The notes: a model not told the origin generated them from the sequence alone. A stretch of 64,000 nucleotides of DNA from Corynebacterium urinipleomorphum (GCF_900155535.1 NZ_LT706965.1:181473-245472); one strand, 5' to 3'. Numbered from the stretch's first letter, positions 25,622 to 35,125 are shown. Translations and numbers: made by a program.

Positions 25622-25658
25622 TAGAGCTCGCGGACGTCCGCGGGCTCTACTTCTTTTT
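25622..25658 (+). terminator. Terminator between convergent genes
   Basis: TAGAGC/GCTCTA outer stem with CGCGGAC/GTCCGCG inner stem, then CTTCTTTTT. The last bases of the stem are the TAG stop codon (25647-25649, minus strand) of the CYTH-CHAD gene. Confidence 0.88.
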
Positions 25659-27335
25659 GGGCTCCACCTTTTTAAAGGCCTTCTTGATCTCCTTGACGGC
25701 CTTCGGGTAGTCCTGAAGAGCCTGATCGCCGCGGGTCATTTCGCGCTGGTAGAGCATGCCGTAGGCGAAGGTGTCCTCGCCGCGTTGGCGGGCGCCGTTA
25801 GCCAGTTTCTCGATCCGGTCGCGCGAGGTCACCGCGTCCTGGTAGTAGCCGAGAATCTCCTGCAGCTCCTTGCAAGCCTTGGACAGCTTGCCGGCCTTGA
25901 GGCCGCTGTCCTTGGCGGCGTTAGCGGAGTAGCGCAGCTTCTTAGCAGCCTTGCGCACGTCGTGGACGTACTCCTCGCGCTGGTGCAGTGGAAGCGACGT
26001 GTCCGGGTAGTGCTCTTCCGCGGCCTTGTGGCGCTTGACCAACTTCTTGTAGCCGCGCTCGAGGTGCTCGTAGAGGATTTCCTCGGAGGAGCGGGTCTCA
26101 GCGGGGGCAGCGGGGGCAGCGGGGGACGAGGAGTCAAAGGCATCGCCGGTCTCGGTGCCAGCTTCAGTCTCGGAGTCGGCAGAATCCGCGGCAGAAGCTT
26201 CGGCAGAATCTTCAGCAGGGGAGTCGGAGGCGAGGGGTGGGTTGGCAAGGAGGGCATCGATGGCGTCGAGAAGCGACAGGTAGCGCTCGGAGTCGAGCGT
26301 GCGCAGGATGCGTTTGTGGGCGCGCTCGTATTCGCGGCGCATATCGCCGCGGACGTGCTCGGCGGCGGGCCCGTCGATCATGCCGGTGGTGTCGGAATCG
26401 AGCAGGCCGGCGAAGCGCTCTTCGACGACTTCGGCGTCGCGGGCGGTGCCCAGCAGAGCCGCGAGTTCCTTGAGCTCGTTCTCGATGTGTGTGAGCTGGT
26501 CGCCGGCGAGGATGCCCTCGAATGTCTCGAGCAAGCTGCGCAGCTCGCGGGTGGCCACGCGCATCTGGTGGACGGAATCCCACTCGTCGTTGCGGACCTT
26601 CGGGTCCCATTCCACGAGGCGGTCGCGCTGGACGCGCAGGGAGTCGACGACAGCCTTGGCGGGGGAGTCCTCCTCGAGGCCCTCCGTGCTCATGTACGGC
26701 GGGACGGGGGCTGCCGCGGCGGAATCTCCGAGAGCGGTGGCCAGCTTAGATGCGGATGCGGACTTGCGGGCGCCGCGGTTGATCAGAAGCGAAGTGGCTT
26801 CGTGCAACAGGGCGGCACCCTCGACGGTCTCGGCCAGCTCGCCGGAAAGCTCCACTTCCCATTCGCGCCACGAGGTCTGCTGGCCGCCGGGCAGGAGAGA
26901 CCAAGCGGTGACGCGGTCGTCGCAGAACTCGGCGACTTGGTCACCGGCGGCGTCGAAAAGCGGCGTCTCCGCGCGGTTGTTGTCCACCTGCGCGATGGGC
27001 GCGAGCGGCTCGCGGCGGATGATGGCGCGCACAGCCTCGAGTAGCTCCGTGGGCGGCGTGGACGGGTCCGTCAGCTCGGCGTGGAGCTCGGTGCGCCCCG
27101 TTGAGCCGGGCAGCTTGATGTGCCAGCCGTCGTCCTTGCCTCCGGTGCGGCGGCGCAGCGTGATTTTCGCCCGGGTCAGGCGCAGGTCCGCGGTGTCGTA
27201 GTAGATCGCGGACAGGCTGTGGTGAGCGGTCTCGCCCGCGGATTCCACGGCGGTAAGGGCAGTCAGGTCGGGGACCGCGGTGGTGTCGTCGACGGCAAAT
27301 TTAGCCTCGACCTCGATAAACGTTTGGTTGCTCAT
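25647..27335 (-). CDS. CYTH and CHAD domain protein
   Basis: A 562-residue protein. The N-terminal CYTH domain (about 1-200) has the EVEAKF (ExExK) motif, LRRRTGGKDDGWHIKLP, and the later EWEVELSGE strand of the tunnel fold. The C-terminal CHAD domain (about 235-555) has VHQMRVATRELRSLLETF and, after an insertion, YVHDVRKAAKKLRYSAN, i.e. the conserved His/Arg/Lys helices. CYTH enzymes act on triphosphates and CHAD domains bind polyphosphate; polyphosphate-related function is inferred. About residues 365-410 are a Ser/Ala/Glu-rich insertion in the CHAD domain. The start is ATG 27335 with AGAAGG upstream. Confidence 0.92.
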   Translation of the reverse strand: MSNQTFIEVEAKFAVDDTTAVPDLTALTAVESAGETAHHSLSAIYYDTADLRLTRAKITLRRRTGGKDDGWHIKLPGSTGRTELHAELTDPSTPPTELLEAVRAIIRREPLAPIAQVDNNRAETPLFDAAGDQVAEFCDDRVTAWSLLPGGQQTSWREWEVELSGELAETVEGAALLHEATSLLINRGARKSASASKLATALGDSAAAAPVPPYMSTEGLEEDSPAKAVVDSLRVQRDRLVEWDPKVRNDEWDSVHQMRVATRELRSLLETFEGILAGDQLTHIENELKELAALLGTARDAEVVEERFAGLLDSDTTGMIDGPAAEHVRGDMRREYERAHKRILRTLDSERYLSLLDAIDALLANPPLASDSPAEDSAEASAADSADSETEAGTETGDAFDSSSPAAPAAPAETRSSEEILYEHLERGYKKLVKRHKAAEEHYPDTSLPLHQREEYVHDVRKAAKKLRYSANAAKDSGLKAGKLSKACKELQEILGYYQDAVTSRDRIEKLANGARQRGEDTFAYGMLYQREMTRGDQALQDYPKAVKEIKKAFKKVEPKKK

Positions 27336-27461
27336 TGGATCTGGCCTTCTTGCAAAAATAGGTGCGTCAGAAATCGCACCAGAATCGGACGCGTTCGTTC
27401 ACCCCCAGTTTACCTAACGTTTTCTGGTTGGGATGTGGCCTCCGGGGCTGGAAATGCTCAC

Positions 27462-27467
27462 TAGTGT
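27462..27467 (+). promoter_or_regulatory. -10 element of glnA2
   Basis: TAGTGT, 7 nt before ATG 27475; it selects this ATG over upstream in-frame codons. Confidence 0.6.
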
Positions 27468-27474
27468 GGTGGGC

Positions 27475-28797
27475 ATGAACAGCCAACAAGAAAACGTCCT
27501 CCGCGACGTTGAGGAACGCGATATCCGCTTCATCCGCCTCTGGTTCACGGACCTGTTCGGGGAGCTGAAGACGGTGATGATGTCCCCGGCGGAGTTGGAG
27601 ACGGCCTTCGACGAAGGCGTGGGATTCGACGGCTCCTCCATTGAGGGCTTCTCGCGCGTGTCGGAGTCGGACACGCTGCTGCAGCCTGATCCGTCGACGT
27701 ACCAGCCGCTGCCGTTCGACGTGGAGGACGGGCTGCAGACGGCGCGGATGTTCTGCGATATCTCCATGCCGGACGGCAACCCGCTGTATGCGGATCCGCG
27801 CCAGGTGCTGCGCCGCCAGCTGAACAAGGCGGCGGACGCGGGCTTCGAGTGCGTGGCCAGCCCCGAGATCGAGTTCTACGTGCTCAAAGGAGACGAGCCG
27901 AAGCCTGTCGATGACGGCGGGTACTTCGATCAGGCGAAGCAGAACCAGGCGCCGCGGTTCCGCAGGCAAGCTGTCTCAGCATTGGAGTACATGGGGATTG
28001 TCACCGAGTTCTCCCACCACGAGGGCTCGCCGGGGCAGCAGGAGATCGACCTGCGCCACACCGACGCGCTGACCATGGCGGACAACGTGATCGCGTTCCG
28101 CTACGTGGTCAAGACGGTGGCGGAATTCAACGGTGTGCTGGCCACGTTCATGCCCAAGCCGTTCCGCGAGCACAACGGCTCGGCGATGCACACGCACTTC
28201 TCACTGTTCGAGGGCGAGGATAATGCGTTCCACGACCCGGATGACGAGTACTCGCTGTCCAAGACCGCCCGCCAGTTCATCGCGGGCGTGATCGAGCACG
28301 CAGGGGAGATCTCCGCGGTGACCAACCAGTGGGTGAATTCGTACAAGCGCCTCCAGTTCGGCTCAGAGGCGCCGACGGCAGCGACGTGGGGCGTGTCCAA
28401 CCGTTCTGCGATGGTGCGGGTGCCCACGTACCGCCTGCACAAGCCGGTGTCACGCCGCATCGAGGTGCGCACGATCGATTCAGCGGCGAACCCGTATTTG
28501 GCCTACGCCGCGATCTTCGCCGCCGGTCTGCACGGCATCGAGGAAGGCATGGAGCTCGGCGAGCCGGCCGTTGACGACGTCTTCTCGCTCACCCGCCGCG
28601 AGCGCCGCGCGATGGGGTACAAGGACCTGCCCGGTTCGCTCGATGAGGCGTTGCGGGTGCTGGAGAAGTCCGAGTTCATGGCGGAGGTGCTGGGCGAGCA
28701 GGTCTTCGAGTTCTTCCTGCGTTCCAAGTGGGATGAGTGGCACGCCTACGAGGATCAGATCACCCCGTGGGAATTGGCCAACAACCTCAACCTGTAG
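27475..28797 (+). CDS. glnA2: Glutamine synthetase-like protein GlnA2
   Basis: A 440-residue member of the type I glutamine synthetase family, the GlnA2 paralogue found beside glnE in actinobacteria. Catalytic stretches: VGFDGSSIEGF, PEIEFYVL (metal), HHEGSPGQQEIDL, MPKPFREHNGSAMHTHFSLF (ATP/metal), NSYKRL and RSAMVRVP, IDSAANPYLAYAAI. The adenylylated tyrosine of GlnA1 is absent: the equivalent segment reads VDDVFSLT. So GlnE probably does not modify it. Whether it uses ammonia plus glutamate or another amine is open. ATG 27475 follows TAGTGT by 7 nt. glnE starts 31 bp downstream. Confidence 0.92.
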   Translation: MNSQQENVLRDVEERDIRFIRLWFTDLFGELKTVMMSPAELETAFDEGVGFDGSSIEGFSRVSESDTLLQPDPSTYQPLPFDVEDGLQTARMFCDISMPDGNPLYADPRQVLRRQLNKAADAGFECVASPEIEFYVLKGDEPKPVDDGGYFDQAKQNQAPRFRRQAVSALEYMGIVTEFSHHEGSPGQQEIDLRHTDALTMADNVIAFRYVVKTVAEFNGVLATFMPKPFREHNGSAMHTHFSLFEGEDNAFHDPDDEYSLSKTARQFIAGVIEHAGEISAVTNQWVNSYKRLQFGSEAPTAATWGVSNRSAMVRVPTYRLHKPVSRRIEVRTIDSAANPYLAYAAIFAAGLHGIEEGMELGEPAVDDVFSLTRRERRAMGYKDLPGSLDEALRVLEKSEFMAEVLGEQVFEFFLRSKWDEWHAYEDQITPWELANNLNL

Positions 28798-28828
28798 GTA
28801 GCCCGGTACGACCGGTAAGAAAGGAACC

Positions 28829-31800
28829 ATGGCCCGCAGCAGCTCACCGTCCCCTGCCCAGCTCGCGCTCACCGGGGCGCACGCCGCCGAAGACCTGGAG
28901 AAACTCGGCTGGACCGACAACGACATCCTGTACACGCTCGGCGGCTCAGGCAACCCGGACCTGACGCTCAACACCAGTTTCCGTCTCGCGGAAGCGCTCG
29001 GAGATTCATACGGCGAACTGCGCCAGGCGCTTATTAGCGACGACGTGTTCCGCGTCCGCCTCTTCGCCCTCTTGGGGGGCTCCACAGCTTTGGGCGACCA
29101 CTTGGTGGCGCACCCGGAGGAATGGAAACTGCTCGCTGAACCGTTGCCGAGTCCAGAGGAAATCTTCCAGGCGATGCTGGGCGCGGTGGGAGCGGAGCCG
29201 GTGGAGGGCGATCCGACGGCACAGGCGAGCCTCGACGGCCCCGGCACGTACCGTGCGGCTGAGGCCGGGCCGGAAGCGAAGCGTGCGCTGAAAGATGCGT
29301 ATCGCACGCTGGTCATGCGCGTAGCGGCTGCGGACCTAGCCGGCACCTACTCGGCATTCAAGGGGTATGGCGCAGAGCAGAACGAGCTCAGCTATAGCGA
29401 GGTCACAGAACTGCTGACCACTATCGCGGACGCGGCCTTGACCGCGGCGCTCGCCGTCGCGGTGCGCAGTGTCCACGGAGACGAGGATTACGACCGGAAG
29501 CTCGCTGTGATCGCCATGGGCAAGTGCGGCGCGCGGGAGCTCAACTACATCTCCGATGTGGATGTCATCTTCGTGGCGGAGCCCGCCGACACCAAGGCCA
29601 CGCGCGTGGCCAGTGAGTTGACCTCCGTGGGCAATGCCGCATTCTTCGACGTCGACCCGAACCTGCGCCCCGAGGGCAAGTCCGGTGCGCTGGTGCGCAC
29701 GCTCGACTCGCACGAGGCGTACTACAAGCGCTGGGCGGAGACCTGGGAATTCCAGGCGCTGCTCAAGGCGCGCCCGATGACCGGCGACATGGAGCTGGGC
29801 CAGGCCTATTACGACAGGCTGCGGCCCATGGTGTGGGAGTCTTCCCAGCGCGACTCCTTCGTCGACGACGTCCAAGCGATGCGCCGTCGCGTGTTGTCGA
29901 ACGTGCCGGAGGACATGCGCTCCCGCGAGCTCAAGCTCGGCTCCGGCGGTCTGCGTGATGCCGAATTCGCCGTTCAGCTGCTCCAGCTCGTTCACGGGCG
30001 TATCGATGCCTCCGTGCAGACCCAGAACACCGTCGAATCCATCGAGGCCCTGTCCGCTGGCGGCTACATCGGCAGGGAAGACGCCGCCGATTTGGTGGAG
30101 GCATATGAATTCCTGCGACTCCTCGAGCACCGCCTCCAGCTGCACCGTTTCAAGCGCACACACACGCTGCCTGCGGACGACGATGTGGAGAACCGCCGCT
30201 GGCTCGCTCTGACTTCCGGGTTCATTTCCTCGCCGACAAAGTCCGCCGTGGACGAGCTGGACCTGCGCCTGAAAAAAGAGCGCAAGAAGATAACGGACCT
30301 GCACTCGCGCTTGTTCTACCGCCCGCTGCTGAATTCCATCGCCGGGATGAGTGTAGGCGAAGCGACGCTCGGTGCCGACGCAGCGAAGGCCCGGTTGAAG
30401 GCGCTGGGCTACACCCACCCGGACCGCGCCTACGAGCACCTGTCCGCGCTGGCGAAGGGCAACTCGCGCAAGGCGAAACTCCAGCAGATCCTGTTGCCCA
30501 CGCTCATGGCGTGGTTGGGGGAGACCGCCGACCCGGATGCCGGGCTGCTGAATTACAGGAAATTGTCGGAGGCGGCCGTCGATAAGGCGTGGTTCTTGCG
30601 CACGATCCGAGATGAAGGCGTGGTCGGCGAGAGGCTGATGCATATTCTGGGCACCTCGCCGTACGCCGCGAACCTGATTATCTCCGCGCCGGACGTGGTG
30701 AAGCAGCTTGGCGACGGCGCCACTCAACCCAAGCTCCTCGACACCGCCCCCGACCGTGTCTACAAAGCCCTAGTGGCAGCAACGAAGCGCCACGATGACC
30801 CGGACAAAGCCGTCAAGGTCGCCCGCTCCCTGCGCCGCGCGGAGCTGGCGCGAATCGCCTCTGCGGACCTGCTGGGCTTCCTTGACGTGCGCGAAGTCTG
30901 CGAGCAGCTGTCCTGGGTGTGGGACGCCGTGCTCGAAGCCGGGCTGCGCGCCGAAGTACGCGCGGACCTGATCGAACGAGGTGTGGACGAGCCACTGGCA
31001 CGTATCGCCGTGATCGGCATGGGGCGTCTTGGCGGGCAGGAACTCGGATATGGCTCCGACGCAGATGTCGTTGTCGTGGCGGAGCCCGCGGTGGGCATTG
31101 AAGAGAGCGAGGCCCTGGCGTGGGCCGCGAAGATCATCGACCAGATGCGCAAACGTTTGTCCAAGCCCTCCGGCGACCCGCCTTTGGAAGTCGACCTTGG
31201 CCTGCGGCCCGAAGGGCGCTCAGGCCCCGTCGTGCGCACCATCGCCTCCTACGAGCGCTACTACAAGGAGTGGGGCGCGGTGTGGGAGAAGCAGGCTCTG
31301 CTGCGCGCCACCTACGTGGCCGGCGACCGTGAAGTCGGGCAGGCTTTCCTCGAAGCAATCGACCCGTTCCGGTACCCAAAGGGTGGCGCGAGCGAGGCGG
31401 AGATCCGCGAGATCCGCCGAATCAAGGCCCGCGTGGACAATGAGCGCCTGCCCCGCGGCGCGGACCGCGCCACCCACACCAAGCTGGGGCGCGGCGCGCT
31501 CTCGGACATCGAGTGGACGGTGCAGCTGCTCACCATGATGCACGCCCACGAATATGAGGAGCTGCACAACACCTCCACCTTGGAAGTGCTGGATTTCTTA
31601 GCCACCGATGAGGCCAGCGACATTATCGAGACATCCCAGGCCCGCAAGCTCACCGACGCGTGGCTGCTCGCCACTGCCGCGCGCAATGCGCTTGTCCTCG
31701 TGGCGGGAAAACGCACCGACCAACTCCCCGGTCCGGGTGCTCAGCTCAACCAGGTCGCGGGCGCCGCCGGACACGACCCGCACGACGCGCAGGCCTACCT

Positions 31801-31891
31801 AGACCGTTACCTCAAGGTCACGCGCCGCGCGCACCGTGTCGTGGAGGAAGTGTTTTGGGGCGAGGAGCCTTCCTTCGAGTACGACGACTAG
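28829..31891 (+). CDS. glnE: Bifunctional glutamine synthetase adenylyltransferase/adenylyl-removing enzyme
   Basis: A 1020-residue regulator of glutamine synthetase. It has two nucleotidyltransferase domains: the N-terminal adenylyl-removase (about 225-260: MGKCGARELNYISDVDVIF) and the C-terminal adenylyltransferase (about 730-755: GMGRLGGQELGYGSDADVVV). Helical bundles lie between them (LKLGSGGLRDAEF and LGRGALSDIEWTVQLL are conserved). It modifies Tyr406 of GlnA (39606-41042). It is transcribed after glnA2, 31 bp away, with AAGAAAGGA at the start codon. A 10-of-11 copy of the window repeat lies at 30577-30587. Confidence 0.97.
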   Translation: MARSSSPSPAQLALTGAHAAEDLEKLGWTDNDILYTLGGSGNPDLTLNTSFRLAEALGDSYGELRQALISDDVFRVRLFALLGGSTALGDHLVAHPEEWKLLAEPLPSPEEIFQAMLGAVGAEPVEGDPTAQASLDGPGTYRAAEAGPEAKRALKDAYRTLVMRVAAADLAGTYSAFKGYGAEQNELSYSEVTELLTTIADAALTAALAVAVRSVHGDEDYDRKLAVIAMGKCGARELNYISDVDVIFVAEPADTKATRVASELTSVGNAAFFDVDPNLRPEGKSGALVRTLDSHEAYYKRWAETWEFQALLKARPMTGDMELGQAYYDRLRPMVWESSQRDSFVDDVQAMRRRVLSNVPEDMRSRELKLGSGGLRDAEFAVQLLQLVHGRIDASVQTQNTVESIEALSAGGYIGREDAADLVEAYEFLRLLEHRLQLHRFKRTHTLPADDDVENRRWLALTSGFISSPTKSAVDELDLRLKKERKKITDLHSRLFYRPLLNSIAGMSVGEATLGADAAKARLKALGYTHPDRAYEHLSALAKGNSRKAKLQQILLPTLMAWLGETADPDAGLLNYRKLSEAAVDKAWFLRTIRDEGVVGERLMHILGTSPYAANLIISAPDVVKQLGDGATQPKLLDTAPDRVYKALVAATKRHDDPDKAVKVARSLRRAELARIASADLLGFLDVREVCEQLSWVWDAVLEAGLRAEVRADLIERGVDEPLARIAVIGMGRLGGQELGYGSDADVVVVAEPAVGIEESEALAWAAKIIDQMRKRLSKPSGDPPLEVDLGLRPEGRSGPVVRTIASYERYYKEWGAVWEKQALLRATYVAGDREVGQAFLEAIDPFRYPKGGASEAEIREIRRIKARVDNERLPRGADRATHTKLGRGALSDIEWTVQLLTMMHAHEYEELHNTSTLEVLDFLATDEASDIIETSQARKLTDAWLLATAARNALVLVAGKRTDQLPGPGAQLNQVAGAAGHDPHDAQAYLDRYLKVTRRAHRVVEEVFWGEEPSFEYDD
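30577..30587 (-). repeat. 10-of-11 match to GCTTATCGACG
   Basis: The plus strand reads CGTCGATAAGG, encoding Val-Asp-Lys in glnE; the mismatch is at the 5' G of the motif. Confidence 0.6.
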
Positions 31892-31923
31892 CTTCACCGC
31901 CACCGGCAGCCCGGCGCGCGAAC

Positions 31924-31929
31924 TAAGCT
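31924..31929 (+). promoter_or_regulatory. -10 element of the 31937 gene
   Basis: TAAGCT, 7 nt before ATG 31937. Confidence 0.55.
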
Positions 31930-31936
31930 GGCGGTC

Positions 31937-32227
31937 ATGGCTCTGAAACTGTCGATCGACCTGCAGGACGCCACATACGGGGACCTCGTGGCACTCGTGG
32001 ACGCCGCCCGCGCCGCCGGGGTGGACAACGCCACCGCGCTCGAGCTCGACGGCTCCACGCTCACTCTCGCCGTCGCCGCGCCAATGGTCGGGGGGGCGCG
32101 CCGAGCACCGCGCGACACGTCCGGCTTCGACGACCGCGTGGTGCCCACGCTGGGGGAGAACGCGGTGCGCGGCATCATGGACATCCTTACCGGCCGCCAG
32201 GACCCGCCGGGCGCGCACAGCCGTTAA
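31937..32227 (+). CDS. Small hypothetical protein
   Basis: A 96-residue protein between glnE and thrC that I do not recognise. The N-terminal half (MALKLSIDLQDATYGDLVALVDAARAAG) looks like an alternating strand-helix fold; the C-terminus is basic and polar. ATG 31937 lies 7 nt after TAAGCT, which supports a real, leaderless gene. Confidence 0.65.
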   Translation: MALKLSIDLQDATYGDLVALVDAARAAGVDNATALELDGSTLTLAVAAPMVGGARRAPRDTSGFDDRVVPTLGENAVRGIMDILTGRQDPPGAHSR

Positions 32228-32264
32228 TCTTCGGGCAATCCTTCCGGGGGTGAGGCGGGGCACG

Positions 32265-32270
32265 TAGACT
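32265..32270 (+). promoter_or_regulatory. -10 element of thrC
   Basis: TAGACT, exactly 7 nt before GTG 32278. Confidence 0.62.
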
Positions 32271-32277
32271 GTGTCGG

Positions 32278-33729
32278 GTGGATTACATCTCAACACGCGA
32301 CGCGTCTGCTGCTCCGTACAAGTTCACCGACATCCTGCTGTCCGGGCTCGCCCCCGACGGCGGGTTGTACGTGCCCGTGGCCTACCCGCGGATCACGGAT
32401 GAGCGCCTGACGCAGTGGCGCGGCGTTCTCGCAGAGGGTGGTTACGCGGCGCTGGCAGCCGAGGTGGTCAAGCTCTTCGTGGGCGACATCCCGCCGGCGA
32501 AGATTGAGGAGCTCACCGCCAACGCGTACCGCACTCCTGTCTTCGCGCACAAGGAGATCGTTCCGGTAAGCAAGCTCGAGGACGGCTTGTTCTTGGCCCA
32601 CCTCTCGGAGGGCCCCACCGCCGCGTTCAAGGATATGGCGATGCAGCTGCTCGGCGAGCTCTTCGAGTTCGAGCTGGCACGCCGCGAAGAGACCCTGAAC
32701 ATTCTCGGCGCCACGTCCGGCGACACCGGCTCCTCCGCCGAGTACGCAATGCGCGGCCGCCACAACATCAACGTGTTCATGCTCACGCCCGCCGGGCGTA
32801 TGACTCCGTTCCAGCAGGCCCAGATGTTCGGCCTGGATGAGCCGAATATCTTCAATATCGCTCTCGACGGTGTCTTCGACGACTGCCAGGACGTGGTCAA
32901 GGAGGTCAATTCCGACGCGGCCTTCAAGTCCAAGCACCACATCGGCGCGGTGAACTCCATCAACTGGGCGCGCCTGCTGGCACAGACCGTCTACTACATC
33001 TCCACCTACATCAAGGTCACGGAGAGCAACGACGAGCAGGTCTCCTTCTCCGTGCCCACCGGCAATTTCGGGGATATCTGCGCGGGCCACATTGTGAAGC
33101 AGATGGGCCTGCCCGTGGACAAGCTCATCGTGGCCACGAACGAGAACGACGTGCTGCACGAGTTCTTCACCACCGGCCAGTACCGTCCGCGTTCCGCCGC
33201 GGAGACCCACGCGACGTCTTCGCCGTCGATGGACATCTCCCGCGCATCCAACTTCGAGCGATTCATCTTCGACGTCATCGAGCGCGATGCCTCCCAGACC
33301 GCCGAGCTCTTCGGCGTGAAGGCGAAGGAGGGCGGCTTCGAGCTCGAGGACCACATCATGGAGGAGATCCGCACGCGCTACGGGTTCCTTTCCGGAACTT
33401 CCACGCACGCGGACCGCGTATCGACGATCCGAGCCACCCACTCCGACCACAACGTCCTCATCGACCCCCACACTGCCGACGGTGTCTTTGTGGCCCGCGG
33501 TGTGGCGGATCAGGTGGACACCCCGATCGTGGTGCTGGAAACGGCACTTCCGGTGAAGTTCTCCGAGACCATCGTCGAGGCCACCGGCCAGGAGCCGGTC
33601 GTACCGGAGCGTTTCGCGCACATCATGGACGCTGACCGCCACGTCGTGGACATGCCGAACGACGCCGAAGCAGTGAAGCAGTACATTGCCGACACAGCCG
33701 AAAAGGCTGAAGCAGCTGAGGGGAACTAA
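32278..33729 (+). CDS. thrC: Threonine synthase
   Basis: A 483-residue PLP enzyme of the long ThrC class, converting O-phosphohomoserine to threonine and phosphate. The N-terminal MDYISTRD, the Schiff-base lysine in SEGPTAAFKDMAMQ (Lys118), the phosphate loop GATSGDTGSSAEYAM, and SVPTGNFGDICAGH are all present. The start is GTG 32278 with TAGACT 7 nt upstream, so the transcript is probably leaderless. hom and thrB are not adjacent. The 58-residue gene follows 6 bp downstream. Confidence 0.97.
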   Translation: MDYISTRDASAAPYKFTDILLSGLAPDGGLYVPVAYPRITDERLTQWRGVLAEGGYAALAAEVVKLFVGDIPPAKIEELTANAYRTPVFAHKEIVPVSKLEDGLFLAHLSEGPTAAFKDMAMQLLGELFEFELARREETLNILGATSGDTGSSAEYAMRGRHNINVFMLTPAGRMTPFQQAQMFGLDEPNIFNIALDGVFDDCQDVVKEVNSDAAFKSKHHIGAVNSINWARLLAQTVYYISTYIKVTESNDEQVSFSVPTGNFGDICAGHIVKQMGLPVDKLIVATNENDVLHEFFTTGQYRPRSAAETHATSSPSMDISRASNFERFIFDVIERDASQTAELFGVKAKEGGFELEDHIMEEIRTRYGFLSGTSTHADRVSTIRATHSDHNVLIDPHTADGVFVARGVADQVDTPIVVLETALPVKFSETIVEATGQEPVVPERFAHIMDADRHVVDMPNDAEAVKQYIADTAEKAEAAEGN

Positions 33730-33735
33730 GCGACG

Positions 33736-33912
33736 ATGGCCCAGGAACAGTTCGCAGGCCCCGAGCACTACACCGAGTTCGACCCGGAGAAATTCCTCCG
33801 CGACATGAACCTGATCAAGGAGTTCGGCGAAAAGGGCGACAAGGGTTCGGAGGACACGGATGACTCACAGAACACCGCAGACATCGGAGACACCGGAAAG
33901 CGGGACTCCTAG
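33736..33912 (+). CDS. Short acidic hypothetical protein between thrC and the protease
   Basis: A 58-residue frame. ATG 33736 has AGGGGAA about 9 nt upstream, and the TAG stop is at 33910-33912. The N-terminal half is AGPEHYTEFDPEKFLRDMN, a strand/helix pattern of a folded mini-protein; the rest is Asp/Ser/Thr-rich and disordered. It begins 6 bp after thrC's stop and overlaps the protease gene (start 33860) by 53 bp in another frame, and its sequence carries the protease's Shine-Dalgarno. It may be a translation-coupling leader or an independent small protein. Function unknown. Confidence 0.6.
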   Translation: MAQEQFAGPEHYTEFDPEKFLRDMNLIKEFGEKGDKGSEDTDDSQNTADIGDTGKRDS

Positions 33913-34915
33913 GCACGCCGCACCCGATGTGACCTACCCGTATTACGGGCAAGAGTTGCCGCCGCAGGGGGACCAGCCGCGCGATTCCGCATCAGGGGTG
34001 ACTCTGTGGGCGGCTCTCGTGGTCATCACGAGTTTCCTCGTTGCGTCGGTGGCGTGGCTGGGCATCACCTCCGCCCAGCAGCCCACCCCGACTGCGGAGG
34101 AACGGCAGGAGCGCGAACAGGTGCAGCGTCCGGGCGAGAACGATGGTCAGACGCCGGACGAGCCCGCCATGGGCTACCGGGTCTCCTCTCCGCAGTTCGC
34201 GCTGTGGGCGCCGGGCACGAAGATCCAGGCAACGGACCACTACCCGCAGCCGGGTGAAGCCTTCACCGCGCAATCCTGCACCGTCGCGTTCAGCTTCAGT
34301 GGACCCGACGGGCGTAACTACGCCGTCACTGCCGGGCACTGCGGCAAGGAGGGGGACTTGGTGTGGCCGACGTACGCTGAAACGGCCGCGGATTACTCCG
34401 TGGAGGTCGGCCACTACATCTATTCGGGTCTCTACAGCGAGAACGTGGGGGAGATCGTCGACATCGACGTCGGCATCATTGAGATCACTGATTCTGAGCG
34501 CTACATGGACCTCGTGGGTAAACCGATCGAGACTGCCCTGTACTCCGGTGATATCCCGTCGGGCGAGAAGATCTGCAAGACCGGCGCCACCACAGGTTTC
34601 ACCTGCGGGGACTTCGAAGCGTCCGGCCGCACCCAGATCATCCGCACCGACACCAATATCGAGCGCGAGACGTACGGCGACATCGCCCACGTGTGCGCGC
34701 TGCCGGGGGATTCCGGCGGGCCCGTGTTCTACATAATCGGTGGCCGCGCCAGCATCATCGGTGTCGTTTCCGGTACTGAAGCCGGCCGTGCCGACGAGCC
34801 GTGCGACGCAGAAGGATCCGCCACCAAGATGATGTCGTACTCCAACTATGACCAAGTGATGGAGGTCATTGACCGGGTTGTGCCGGGGGTCAACTGGGTG
34901 GGGCAGACCTGGTAG
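33860..34915 (+). CDS. Membrane-anchored trypsin-like serine protease
   Basis: A 351-residue protein with a cytoplasmic ~45-residue tail, one transmembrane helix (about 47-68, TLWAALVVITSFLVASVAWLG), a polar linker and an extracellular chymotrypsin-fold domain (about 105-345). The catalytic triad is His160 in TAGHC, Asp203 in IVDIDVGII and Ser285 in GDSGGP. Paired cysteines flank the active site. Substrate unknown. The start is ATG 33860 with TCGGAGG 6 nt upstream inside the preceding small gene. The N-terminal anchor suggests a role at the envelope. Confidence 0.9.
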   Translation: MTHRTPQTSETPESGTPRHAAPDVTYPYYGQELPPQGDQPRDSASGVTLWAALVVITSFLVASVAWLGITSAQQPTPTAEERQEREQVQRPGENDGQTPDEPAMGYRVSSPQFALWAPGTKIQATDHYPQPGEAFTAQSCTVAFSFSGPDGRNYAVTAGHCGKEGDLVWPTYAETAADYSVEVGHYIYSGLYSENVGEIVDIDVGIIEITDSERYMDLVGKPIETALYSGDIPSGEKICKTGATTGFTCGDFEASGRTQIIRTDTNIERETYGDIAHVCALPGDSGGPVFYIIGGRASIIGVVSGTEAGRADEPCDAEGSATKMMSYSNYDQVMEVIDRVVPGVNWVGQTW

Positions 34916-35125
34916 CGCAGGGGTAGGCATCGGCGCGAGGTCCCAAGCCTCCAGCCGGCCGGCCGTCTCAGGGTTGGCATGGACCGATTGATAGTCCCTA
35001 TGGCGCCGGCTAGGTCGCTCCCGATTCATGCCCACTAGTTCCTGCCCACCGCGGCCTCATCCTGCGGCAGCGACTGCTGCTCCCAGCCCAGCTGCACCGT
35101 CTCACGTTTCCGTCGGAGGGTGGGC

